Source: JAJPIG01 sp035531675 (GTDB lineage: Bacteria; Desulfobacterota; Binatia; Binatales; Binataceae). Taken from it: 64,000 bases of DNA. Location of the stretch: the NCBI GenBank assembly GCA_035531675.1, contig DATKSL010000041.1, positions 124,001 through 188,000 of the forward strand. The letters run 5' to 3'. Below, piece by piece: positions 25,312 through 37,310 of this stretch. The position numbers and the translations under genes were made by a program. Positions within the stretch are counted from its first letter, which is position 1, and each line of letters begins with the position of its first letter. Under the pieces are notes generated by a model. That model ran no database searches and was not told where the DNA came from. It saw nothing but the letters and a program-made list of their open reading frames with translations.

Positions 25312-26292
25312 ATGGAAGTAACCTACCTCAAAGCAATCAACCAGGCGCTGCACGAAGAGATGGCGCGCGACGAGAACGTGCTGGTGATGGGCGAGGACGT
25401 GGCCGAGCTCGGCGGCGCCTTCAAGGTCACCGAGGGCTTGCTGGCGGCGTTCGGCGAGGAGCGCGTGATCGACACGCCGATCTCCGAGTCGCTGATCGTC
25501 GGCGCCGGCGTGGGCGCGGCGGTGCTCGGGATGCGGCCGGTGGTCGAGATGCAGTTCGCGGATTTTATCTCGTGCGGCTTCGATCAGATCGTCAATACTG
25601 CGGCGACGCTCAGCTATCGACACGGCGGCCAGGCGAGCTGTCCGCTGGTAGTGCGGGCGCCGTCGGGCGCCGGGGTGCATGGCGCGCTGTTCCATTCGCA
25701 GAATCCCGAGGCCTGGTTCACGCGCGTGCCGGGCCTCAAGGTGGTCGCGCCGGCCACCGCTTACGACGCCAAGGGGCTCCTGAAGAGCGCGATTCGCGAC
25801 AACAACCCGGTGGTCTACTTCGAGCACAAGCGGCTCTATCGCAGTATCAAGGAGGACCTGCCCGACGGCGACTTCACGGTCCCGCTGGGACGCGCCGAGC
25901 TGCGTCGCGAGGGGCGCGATCTCTCGATCATCACCTATGGCGGCACGCTCCATCAGTCGCTCGACGCGGCGCGGATCGCCGAGAAGGAGGATGGCCTCTC
26001 GGTCGCGGTGCTCGATCTGCGGACCCTGCTGCCGCTCGATCGCGAGGCGATCCTCGAGACCGCCCGGCATACCGGCAAGGTGCTGGTGGTCCATGAAGAT
26101 CGGTTGACCGGCGGCATCGGCGGCGAGGTCGCGGCGATCATCGCGGAGCACGCCTTCGAGTATCTCGATGGACCGGTGCGCCGGCTCGCGGCGCTCGACA
26201 CGCACGTGCCGTTTGCGCCGCCGCTCGAGGAATTCGTGCTGCCCAACACCAACAAGATCGTTGCTGCCATTCGCAGCCTGGCGGCGTACTGA
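25312..26292 (+). CDS. 2-oxoacid dehydrogenase E1 component, beta subunit
   Basis: 326 aa. The start is the ATG at 25312 (MEVTYLKAINQAL); an upstream in-frame extension inside the alpha gene is basic and unlike the family. The MGEDVAELGGAFKVTEGL, RVIDTPISE and EMQFADFI motifs of E1beta/transketolase-like pyrimidine domains are present. HSQNPEAWF and VYFEHKRLYR follow, and the C-terminal transketolase domain includes HEDRLTGGIGGEVAA. It forms the alpha2beta2 decarboxylase with the preceding gene. The E2 ATG follows one base after its stop. Confidence 0.92.
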   Translation: MEVTYLKAINQALHEEMARDENVLVMGEDVAELGGAFKVTEGLLAAFGEERVIDTPISESLIVGAGVGAAVLGMRPVVEMQFADFISCGFDQIVNTAATLSYRHGGQASCPLVVRAPSGAGVHGALFHSQNPEAWFTRVPGLKVVAPATAYDAKGLLKSAIRDNNPVVYFEHKRLYRSIKEDLPDGDFTVPLGRAELRREGRDLSIITYGGTLHQSLDAARIAEKEDGLSVAVLDLRTLLPLDREAILETARHTGKVLVVHEDRLTGGIGGEVAAIIAEHAFEYLDGPVRRLAALDTHVPFAPPLEEFVLPNTNKIVAAIRSLAAY

Positions 26293-26293
26293 G

Positions 26294-27679
26294 ATGGCGA
26301 TCGAAGTGACGATGCCGCAGATGGGCGAGAGCGTGGTCGAGGGCACCATCGCAAAATGGCTGGTCCACGAGGGCGACCAGGTCGCGCTCGATCAGCCGAT
26401 CGCGGAAATCTCGACCGATAAGGTCGACGCCGAAATTCCCTCGCCGGGCGCCGGCGTGATCACAGCGCTGGTCGCACAGGAAGGCGAGACCGTACCGGTG
26501 GGCGGCAAGATCGCGATCATCGAACCGGCGGCCTCGGCGGCGACGCCGAAACCGAAACCCGCTGCCGCTGCGACGCCGGCGCCAGTCGCGCCGCCTGCGG
26601 CCGTCGCCACCGACGGCGCGGCCGGGGCCCGCAAGGTCGAAGCTACGGCCCCATCGCGAGTCCCATCGCCGTCCGCCGCGGCTGAGCCGGCCGACGAGGG
26701 ATCGCGGCGCTATTCGCCGGTGGTGATGCGGATGGCGGCGGAATACGGACTCGATCTGAAGCGCATCAGCGGGACCGGAATCGGCGGACGGGTTACCAAG
26801 CGCGACCTGATGAACTACCTCGAATCGCAGGGCGGCACGCCAGCCCAGCCGTCATCCAGACCATCACAGACTGCTCCGACCACGGCTCCGGCGGCCTCGC
26901 CAGCGCCCGCAGCATCGCCGCCGCGAGCGGCGGCAGCGTCGGGAGCAATCTTCCGGCCGCCGCTCTACGAGCCGCGCGAGGGCGACGTGGTCGAGCCCTT
27001 CACGCGCCGGCGCAAGCTTATCGCCGAGCACATGGTCTACTCGAAGACCCATGCGCCGCACGTCGGCACGGTGGCCGAGGTCGACATGACGCGCGCCGCA
27101 GCGCTGCGCGAAACTCACAAGCAGAGCTTCCGCGATCGCGAGGGCTTCGCGCTGACGATGCTGCCGCTGGCGGCGGCCGCCACGGTGCGGGCCCTGAAGG
27201 AATTTCCGCGCATGAATGCGGCGGTGGCCGGCGACTCGCTGGTGATTCGCCGCGAGATTAACCTCGGCGTCGCGATGGACGACGAGGAGGGCTTGCTGGT
27301 GCCGGTGATTCGCTCGGCGCAGGCGATGTCGGTGGTCGGCCTGGCGCGCGAAATCGAACGGCTGCGCCGCAAGATCGAAAGCCGCCAGCTCACCGCTGAC
27401 GATCTCGCCGGCGGCAGCTTCACGCTCTCCAACCCGGGACGCGAGGGTAATCTCTACGGCTTCGCGATTATCAACCAGCCGCAGGTCGGCATCCTGCGCA
27501 TGGGCGAAATCAAACGCCGCCCGGTCGCGGTCGAGAGCGACGGCCTCGAAGCGATCGCAATCCGCAGCATGATGTACCTGGCGCTGTCGTACGACCATCG
27601 CGTGATCGACGGCGTGCTCGGCAATCGCTTCCTCTATCGCGTCGCGCGCATCCTGGCGGAGGCCGACTTCGAGCTCTGA
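26294..27679 (+). CDS. 2-oxoacid dehydrogenase E2, dihydrolipoyllysine acyltransferase
   Basis: 461 aa. One lipoyl domain spans residues 1-77, with the lipoylated Lys in STDKVDAE near residue 43. An Ala/Pro-rich swinging linker comes next. A peripheral subunit-binding domain lies near residues 136-172 (YSPVVMRMAAEYGLDL ... GGRVTKRDLMNYL). After a second linker comes the CoA-dependent acyltransferase core from about residue 225, with the catalytic SYDHRVIDG near residue 433. It accepts acyl groups from E1 and passes them to CoA. No E3 dihydrolipoamide dehydrogenase gene is adjacent. Confidence 0.93.
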   Translation: MAIEVTMPQMGESVVEGTIAKWLVHEGDQVALDQPIAEISTDKVDAEIPSPGAGVITALVAQEGETVPVGGKIAIIEPAASAATPKPKPAAAATPAPVAPPAAVATDGAAGARKVEATAPSRVPSPSAAAEPADEGSRRYSPVVMRMAAEYGLDLKRISGTGIGGRVTKRDLMNYLESQGGTPAQPSSRPSQTAPTTAPAASPAPAASPPRAAAASGAIFRPPLYEPREGDVVEPFTRRRKLIAEHMVYSKTHAPHVGTVAEVDMTRAAALRETHKQSFRDREGFALTMLPLAAAATVRALKEFPRMNAAVAGDSLVIRREINLGVAMDDEEGLLVPVIRSAQAMSVVGLAREIERLRRKIESRQLTADDLAGGSFTLSNPGREGNLYGFAIINQPQVGILRMGEIKRRPVAVESDGLEAIAIRSMMYLALSYDHRVIDGVLGNRFLYRVARILAEADFEL

Positions 27680-27707
27680 CAGAATTTCAAGCGTCGGTTG
27701 AAGATTT

Positions 27708-28709
27708 ATGAAGGCCATGGTGATCGCGAAGCCGGCGCCGATCGAAAGCCAGCCGCTTGAAGCCCGCGAGCTGGCCCCGCCGGAGCCGGCGCACGGCGAG
27801 TTGTTGATCCGGGTCCGCCGCTGCGGGGTGTGCCGCACCGATCTGCACGTCGCCGAGGGCGATCTCGCGCCGCATCGTCCGAGCGTGGTGCCCGGTCACG
27901 AGGTGGTCGGTATCGTCGAGCGCTGCGGCCCCGGATGCACGCGTTTTGCGCCGGGCGCGCGCGTCGGAATCGCCTGGCTGCGCTCGACCTGCGGTTCCTG
28001 TCGATACTGCGCAAGCGGGCGCGAGAATCTCTGTCAGGATGCGCGCTTCACCGGCTGGGACCACGACGGCGGCTACGCCGAGCTGGCCACGGTGCGCGAG
28101 GATTTTGCCTACGAGATTCCCGCCGCGCTCAGCGATGAAGCGGCGGCGCCGCTGCTATGCGCCGGAATAATCGGCTTTCGCGCGATTCGGCGCGCCGCGG
28201 TCAAAGCGGGATCGACGGTCGGGCTGTACGGCTTCGGCGGCTCGGCGCATCTGGCGATCCAGGTGCTCAAGCATTGGGGATGCCGGGTGTTCGTGATGAG
28301 TCGTGGCGGACGCCATCGCGAACTGGCCGAGGAGCTCGGCGCGGATTGGATCGGCGGCGCCAATGAGCAGCCGCCCGCGCCGCTGGAGGCTGCGATCCTG
28401 TTCGCGCCGGCGGGTGAAATCGTGCCGTTCGCGATGGCGGCGCTCGACCGCGGCGGCGTGCTGGCCATCGCCGGCATCCACCTGAGCGCGATTCCGCCGC
28501 TCGATTACGCGCGCCATCTGTTCGAGGAGCGCGAGCTGCGCAGCGTCACCGCTAACACCCGCGCCGACGGCCGGGAGTTTCTAAAAATTGCCGCCCAGAT
28601 ACCGATCCGGATCCACACCGTCGCGCTGCCGCTGGCCGAGGCCAACCGCGCGCTCATCATGCTCAAGCATGACGAGATCAAGGGCGCTGCGGTGCTGGAA
28701 GTTTCCTAG
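27708..28709 (+). CDS. Zinc-dependent alcohol dehydrogenase (MDR family, AdhA-like)
   Basis: 333 aa medium-chain dehydrogenase. Catalytic zinc ligands are CGVCRTDLH near residue 39 and GHEVVG near residue 64. Structural zinc comes from the four Cys of CGSCRYCASGRENLC near residues 97-111. The Rossmann NAD(P) motif GLYGFGGSAHLA lies near residue 172. It resembles the AdhA/zinc-binding alcohol dehydrogenase family. It begins 28 bp after E2 in the same direction and is likely co-transcribed. It might act on an aldehyde or alcohol linked to the upstream acyl-CoA pathway. Confidence 0.88.
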   Translation: MKAMVIAKPAPIESQPLEARELAPPEPAHGELLIRVRRCGVCRTDLHVAEGDLAPHRPSVVPGHEVVGIVERCGPGCTRFAPGARVGIAWLRSTCGSCRYCASGRENLCQDARFTGWDHDGGYAELATVREDFAYEIPAALSDEAAAPLLCAGIIGFRAIRRAAVKAGSTVGLYGFGGSAHLAIQVLKHWGCRVFVMSRGGRHRELAEELGADWIGGANEQPPAPLEAAILFAPAGEIVPFAMAALDRGGVLAIAGIHLSAIPPLDYARHLFEERELRSVTANTRADGREFLKIAAQIPIRIHTVALPLAEANRALIMLKHDEIKGAAVLEVS

Positions 28710-28715
28710 CCGGCT

Positions 28716-32792
<4,077 letters not shown>

Positions 32793-33029
32793 CGATGCAG
32801 TTCCTTGTCGTGTCCACGATCCTCGTATCGGTTCCTCTCAGGATTGGACGTCGTCCACCCACAATCGAGGGCTGGTGGCGGATCCCCCTCCGCATACAAT
32901 TTGATGTTGGCGGTTCCTAATCAGCGAATCGATGGGCTTACTTGCTTATGCCTATAAGGACCATGATTTTCATTGTGGAGCAATATTATGATATCTATAG
33001 ATAGTTAAAGATCGCAATCGCCGTGACCG

Positions 33030-34187
33030 TTAAGCTCCCAGTGCGCGATCGAGATCGGCGATCAGATCGTCGGTCGCCTCCAATCCGACCGACAGCCGGA
33101 TGAGGCTCGCGCTGATGCCCGCGCTGGCCAGTGCCTCCGCCGACATTCCCGAATGCGAGGTCGTCACCGGCCGCGTGATCAGGCTCTCGACTCCGCCCAG
33201 GCTCGGCGCCGAGACCGGCAGTGTGACGCGTTCGATCACTCTTTCCGCCGCCTTGAGTCCGCCTGCGACCTCGAAGCTCAGCACGCCGCCGAATCCGTCG
33301 AGCAATTCGCAGGCGCGCAGATGATCGCGATGGCTCTCGAGGCCGGGATAGTGGACGGCGGCGATCTTCGGATGCTGCTCCAGGAACTGCGCAATCCGTA
33401 GCGCGCTTTCGTTTTGATAGCGCACCCGCACGGCCAGCGTCTTGAGCCCGCGGTCGAGCAGAAAGCAGGCATGCGGATCGAGCGCCGCGCCGAGATGATT
33501 CGAAGTGTGGCTGATGCGCTCGACGATCTCATGGCCGCCGATAATCGCGCCGGCGACGATATCCGAATGGCCGTTCAGATACTTCGTGCCGCTATGCAGC
33601 GACAGATCGAAGCCGACTTCCGCCGGGCGGAAATTTATCGGCGTCGCGAAGGTGTTGTCGATAATCGAGACCAGCCCGTGCTCGCCCGCGAAACCGGTCA
33701 CGGCGCGCAGGTCGCCGACCTCGAGCAGCGGATTCGAAATCGTCTCGACGTAGATCGCGCGCGTGTTCTCGCGCAGCTCCTCTTTCCAGGTCGCCGGCTC
33801 GCCCGGGTCGATAAACGTCACCTCGATTCCGAGCCGCGGGAACTCCCCGCTCAGCAGGCCGTAGGTGCCGCCGTAGATACAGTTCTGACACAGGATATGG
33901 TCGCCGGCGCCGAGAATCGTCAGCAGCGTAGTCGAAATCGCCGCCATCCCGCTGGCCGTCACCAGCGCCGCCTCGGCGCCTTCGATCGCCGCCAGCTTGC
34001 GATGGAGTCCGGTATGATTCGGGGTGTTGCTGAGCCGGATGTAACGCAGATCGTGGTAGCTCTGCTGGCCGCGATACTCGAAGGTCGAGGACTGGAAGAT
34101 CGGCGTCACCACCGCGCCCTCGATCGGCGGCTCCGGCTTGCCGGCATGAATCAGCCGAGTCTCGATTCCCCCCAGAATCTTCTCCAT
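33030..34187 (-). CDS. PLP-dependent trans-sulfuration enzyme (cystathionine gamma-lyase/synthase family)
   Basis: 385 aa Cys/Met metabolism enzyme. LHSGTKYLNGHSDIVAG carries the PLP-binding Lys at 202. Further hallmarks are the N-terminal TRLIHAGKPEPPIEGAVVTPIFQSSTF, GMAAISTT, YGGTYGLL, DNTFATP and, near the C-terminus, GGVESLITRP. These fit cystathionine gamma-lyase, gamma-synthase or methionine gamma-lyase, which cannot be separated by eye; the GGVESL form is most often seen in lyase/MetB-like enzymes. The start at 34187 is preceded by GCGAGGTG. It is divergent from the glycine oxidase gene, with 141 bp between them. Confidence 0.9.
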   Translation of the reverse strand: MEKILGGIETRLIHAGKPEPPIEGAVVTPIFQSSTFEYRGQQSYHDLRYIRLSNTPNHTGLHRKLAAIEGAEAALVTASGMAAISTTLLTILGAGDHILCQNCIYGGTYGLLSGEFPRLGIEVTFIDPGEPATWKEELRENTRAIYVETISNPLLEVGDLRAVTGFAGEHGLVSIIDNTFATPINFRPAEVGFDLSLHSGTKYLNGHSDIVAGAIIGGHEIVERISHTSNHLGAALDPHACFLLDRGLKTLAVRVRYQNESALRIAQFLEQHPKIAAVHYPGLESHRDHLRACELLDGFGGVLSFEVAGGLKAAERVIERVTLPVSAPSLGGVESLITRPVTTSHSGMSAEALASAGISASLIRLSVGLEATDDLIADLDRALGA

Positions 34188-34328
34188 CGACGCACCTCGC
34201 CACGCTGATTCCGATCCCGCTTCCGCTTTGTATCACCATCCCACAGGGGTTTCACGCTGTTCCATGCGCCGCTAAGCTGACAATTCCCGGCGCTCGCGGC
34301 AGCTCCGGAGGATTGGAGCGTATCGATT

Positions 34329-35456
34329 TTGAAAGCGCTGGTTATCGGCGGCGGAATTATCGGCAGTTCGGTCGCATGGCGGCTCGCCGCCGAGGGCGTC
34401 AAGGTCACCGTCTTCGAACGCGGGCGGCTCGGCCAGGAAGCCTCATGGGCCGCGGCCGGGATGATCGCGCCGCAGGCCGAAGCCGAAGGCCCCGGCCCGA
34501 TCCTCGACATCAGCCTTCGCGGTCGCGAAGCATTCGAACGGATCGTTGATCGGCTGACGCGCGAAAGCGGCGTCGACCCCGAATACGACCAGGCCGGCAT
34601 CCTCTATTGCGCGCTCGATCAGGAAGAACAACGCCAGCTCGAAGGACGTGCGCGATGGCAGCGCGAGGCCGGGCTCGGCGCCGAGGTCGAGGAGCTCGAC
34701 GGCGCGGCGGCGCGGCGCATCGAGCCGATGCTGAGTCCCGAGGTGGTCTACGCGCTCCATCTGCCGACCAATCGCCGGGTCGAAAATCGCAAGCTCACGC
34801 AGGCCTACGTCGCCGCCGCGGTCAAAGCCGGCGCCGAGTTCCGCGAGGGCGCACGGGTCGCCGAAATCATCGCGCATAATGGTCGCGGCGCCGGGTTGCG
34901 GCTCGACGACGGTTCGCTGCACGAGGCGGATTTCGTCGTCAACGCGGCCGGCGCATGGTCTGCCGAGATTCGCGGCTTGGAAGCCGATCGCGTCACGATG
35001 CGCCCGGTGCGCGGACAGATCGTCTGCTTTCAGGGACGGCCGGCGACGCTCGGTCCGGCGATTTTTTCGCTGCGCGGTTACCTGGTGCCGCGCCGCGACG
35101 GCCGGCTGCTGGCGGGCTCGACGATGGAAGATGCGGGCTTCGATCGCAGCGTCACGATGGCCGGGATGGGGCGGATACTGGCGGGCGCCAACGCGCTGAT
35201 TCCGGGCCTCAACGCGATCCCGTTCCGCGAGGCCTGGGCGGGCTTTCGTCCCGGCACGGAGGACAAGCTGCCGGTGCTCGGCCCCTCGTCGGCGCATCCC
35301 AACGTGCTCTACGCCACCGCGCATTTCCGCAGCGGCATCCTGCTCTCGGCCCTGACCGGCGAGGTGATCGCCGCGCTCGTCGCCGGCCGCAAACCGCCGC
35401 TCGATCTGACGCCGTTCCTGCCCGATCGTTTCGCGAAAAAAGGAGCCGCCCGATGA
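34329..35456 (+). CDS. thiO: Glycine oxidase ThiO-like FAD-dependent oxidoreductase
   Basis: 375 aa DAO-family flavoenzyme. The N-terminal FAD motif is VIGGGIIGSSVAWRLA, followed by ASWAAAGMIAP, and the C-terminal flavin region is RAWAGFRPGTEDKLPVLG (written here as EAWAGFRPGTEDK). Glycine oxidases convert glycine to iminoglycine for the thiazole half of thiamine, but no other thi genes are present, so another amine substrate is possible. TTG start, with GGAG about 11 bases upstream. The stop overlaps the next gene's ATG (ATGA). Confidence 0.85.
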   Translation: MKALVIGGGIIGSSVAWRLAAEGVKVTVFERGRLGQEASWAAAGMIAPQAEAEGPGPILDISLRGREAFERIVDRLTRESGVDPEYDQAGILYCALDQEEQRQLEGRARWQREAGLGAEVEELDGAAARRIEPMLSPEVVYALHLPTNRRVENRKLTQAYVAAAVKAGAEFREGARVAEIIAHNGRGAGLRLDDGSLHEADFVVNAAGAWSAEIRGLEADRVTMRPVRGQIVCFQGRPATLGPAIFSLRGYLVPRRDGRLLAGSTMEDAGFDRSVTMAGMGRILAGANALIPGLNAIPFREAWAGFRPGTEDKLPVLGPSSAHPNVLYATAHFRSGILLSALTGEVIAALVAGRKPPLDLTPFLPDRFAKKGAAR

Positions 35457-35809
35457 CCTTGCCGGTGCGCGCGCTGGCGCTGATCCGCGACTTGTTCTTT
35501 CGCTCGAAGCTCGACGCGCTGGCGAATCAGCTCGGCGCGTCGATCGTCTATGCGGCCAATCTCGACGCCGCCGCCGAGCGCATCGCCGAGTCGATGCCGA
35601 CGGTCGTGATGGTCGATCTCAATGACGCGAGCTTTCCCGCCGATCGCACCATCGCGACGCTCAGCGCCGCCGCCCCCGGCGTGCGCGTGATCGGATTTGC
35701 CTCGCACGTCGATCTGAAGGCGCTCAAAAGCGCCCGCACCGCCGGCTTCACCGAGACCCTCTCGCGCAGCGAATTCACGTCGAGATTACCGGAACTATTG
35801 CGCAGCTAA
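35453..35809 (+). CDS. Receiver-like (degenerate CheY-fold) protein
   Basis: 118 aa. It looks like a response-regulator receiver domain. VVMVDLND places an Asp at the usual phosphorylation strand, and alternating hydrophobic strands and helices continue to VRVIGFAS. However, the conserved Lys region reads FTETLSRS, so a key activation residue appears to be missing and the N-terminal acidic pair is not evident. A pseudo-receiver is likely. ATGA overlap with thiO and AGGAG at 35441 (seven bases upstream) indicate coupled translation. Function is unknown. Confidence 0.65.
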   Translation: MTLPVRALALIRDLFFRSKLDALANQLGASIVYAANLDAAAERIAESMPTVVMVDLNDASFPADRTIATLSAAAPGVRVIGFASHVDLKALKSARTAGFTETLSRSEFTSRLPELLRS

Positions 35810-35837
35810 CGACGCAGCGGATGTCGAGTGAACTTCG

Positions 35838-36848
35838 CTATGACTTTCTGGTGTAATGCTGGTCAAAGACCTGAATGATGTTTGGATTGTAGAAGTCTTT
35901 CTTTGCACTTCTTGGGTTGCCGGGATCGAGGAAGCGTGATTTTACGAACGCCGAATTTGCGATCAGGGGCTTCCGTATGTCGTGATATTTTTGATTGAGT
36001 TTGAAGTCGATGTACCGTTTGGAGAGTTGAGATGTCAACTTCGAGTAGTCCCACGCAAAGTCTCTGCGGATGTCCTCCTCACTTATGGTCACATGCGGTG
36101 CCGATGGATCCGCCGTTACGAACACCGGCGTCGCTGTGGTTACTCTCGATCGCTGAAAAGACAGATTTACATTTAGTGAAACGTGGTAGTCAGGGTCATC
36201 TCCTAAGGCGCCTTGCTGCGCCAGGCTAGCTAAGAACGCTATGAGACTCCTTTCGTCGTGATTCAAGACGAGGGCAGTAGCTGGAGTTTGTTGGCTGAGA
36301 AAGCCGAGAGGCATCAGGAAAAGGTTATACCGAGAGAGATCTCGCTTGAACCACTTTTGTGTCAACGTTATGTAATTGCGAACCGCGGCTGTGCCGATCT
36401 CCAGGACCTGCTTGGCAAGCTGCGCCCCTGCGTTTAAGTAATGGGCGGCGTTATCTCGGATCTCGATCAGGCCGTCCAAATTTGTCTTTATTGCAGGGTC
36501 CAAACGGGATGAAGCGTTTCCGTCGAGCGTAACGATAGCTTGCCTGATGGATATCGTATGCGCGTTCCCCGAACGGGTTTTCTTCAAATATTGTTTTTTA
36601 GAAAGGGTGCCATCCTTTTTCTTATGTCTTTCGTGTTGCTGAATCGCGCGAGGATCGTTGCGATTCTCGGCTAATACCTTCGCTTTGAGCAAAAGCTCCC
36701 AGGCATTTAATGCCAAGAGGGCAAATGTCTCTTCTCGGTACTTGAAGTCAGGTTTGTTGTAGATCTCGATAGCCGAGATCATTGCCGCCTCGGACTTCTC
36801 TACGAGGTTTGTCGATCGCTGCCGCACAGATCCCGCAGTAAAGATCAT
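35838..36848 (-). CDS. DUF3644 protein with HEPN-type RNase motif
   Basis: 336 aa. The N-terminal segment EKSEAAMISAIEIYNKPDFKY followed by REETFALLALNAWELLLKAK is the hallmark of DUF3644. Residues R131 to H136 (RDNAAH) match the R-x4-6-H active-site motif of HEPN nucleases, with a polar residue after the Arg. HEPN proteins are frequent in abortive-infection and toxin systems as RNA-cleaving effectors; DUF3644 itself is functionally uncharacterised as far as I know. GC content and codon use are distinctly lower than the flanking genes, indicating recent transfer. No antitoxin gene is adjacent. The SD (AAGGAG) lies inside a palindromic repeat directly upstream. Confidence 0.8.
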   Translation of the reverse strand: MIFTAGSVRQRSTNLVEKSEAAMISAIEIYNKPDFKYREETFALLALNAWELLLKAKVLAENRNDPRAIQQHERHKKKDGTLSKKQYLKKTRSGNAHTISIRQAIVTLDGNASSRLDPAIKTNLDGLIEIRDNAAHYLNAGAQLAKQVLEIGTAAVRNYITLTQKWFKRDLSRYNLFLMPLGFLSQQTPATALVLNHDERSLIAFLASLAQQGALGDDPDYHVSLNVNLSFQRSRVTTATPVFVTADPSAPHVTISEEDIRRDFAWDYSKLTSQLSKRYIDFKLNQKYHDIRKPLIANSAFVKSRFLDPGNPRSAKKDFYNPNIIQVFDQHYTRKS

Positions 36849-36851
36849 AAA

Positions 36852-36971
36852 CCCTCTCCTTGTCCAAGGAGAGGGTTAGGGAGAGGTTATCAGCCAGCGG
36901 CGACGCCTACGGCGAACCTCTCCCGGCGCTCGCGATGCTCGCGCCGACCTCTCCTTGGACAAGGAGAGGGG
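36852..36971. repeat. Inverted repeat element with outer palindromic arms
   Basis: Arms at 36852-36875 and 36948-36970 are inverted copies of CCCTCTCCTTGTCCAAGGAG followed by AGGG, each nearly palindromic itself. A second pair, AGGGAGAGGTT (36878-36888) and AACCTCTCCC (36915-36924), nests inside. Total length is about 120 bp with no coding content, like a MITE or REP-type element. One arm ends 3 bp before the DUF3644 start codon and supplies its SD. Confidence 0.75.
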
Positions 36972-37310
36972 ACAACCAAGCGATGCAGGGCTCAGCCCTG
37001 CCGCTGGTGACCAGGCTGATGGGCGAGATAATTGCCGATCACCAGCTATACCGCGAAGGCCAGCAATACATCCTGTCGGCGCAGGTGAGATGGCGAAGTA
37101 ACCCGCGCCGCCGCGGCCGGCGTCAAATGGAAAAAGGATAACGACCAAGCCGTCCGACAATCATAGGAATCGCGCCGCGCCCGGAGTACAGCGCGGCATT
37201 CCCGGGTGAGGTGGGACCTGGGGCATAGCCCGCTTTCGGCGCCGTCAGGCGAAGCGCCCTGGTAGCTCGGTTGAGCGTGACGGCGGTCGCCGATCAACCC
37301 TCGCACCTGA
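36972..37310. other. Intergenic stretch without a convincing gene
   Basis: About 340 bp between the inverted repeat and the S53 peptidase stop. Short frames on both strands are low-complexity and lack SD sequences or domains. No terminator with a T-tract was found downstream of the minus-strand DUF3644 promoter region. Confidence 0.45.

Noticed and set aside
34188..34328. Possible thiamine or SAM riboswitch between the trans-sulfuration and glycine oxidase genes
   Set aside because: The conserved TPP (CTGAGA, ACCTGA) and SAM aptamer motifs were not found.
34955..35809. Long plus-strand open frame of 284 codons covering thiO and the receiver-like gene
   Set aside because: Its first two thirds lie out of frame inside thiO and are Arg/Gly-rich; the real gene begins at the ATG at 35453 with an SD.
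36852..36971. CRISPR-like repeat unit
   Set aside because: Only two inverted copies with no regular spacers and no cas genes; better explained as a palindromic extragenic element.
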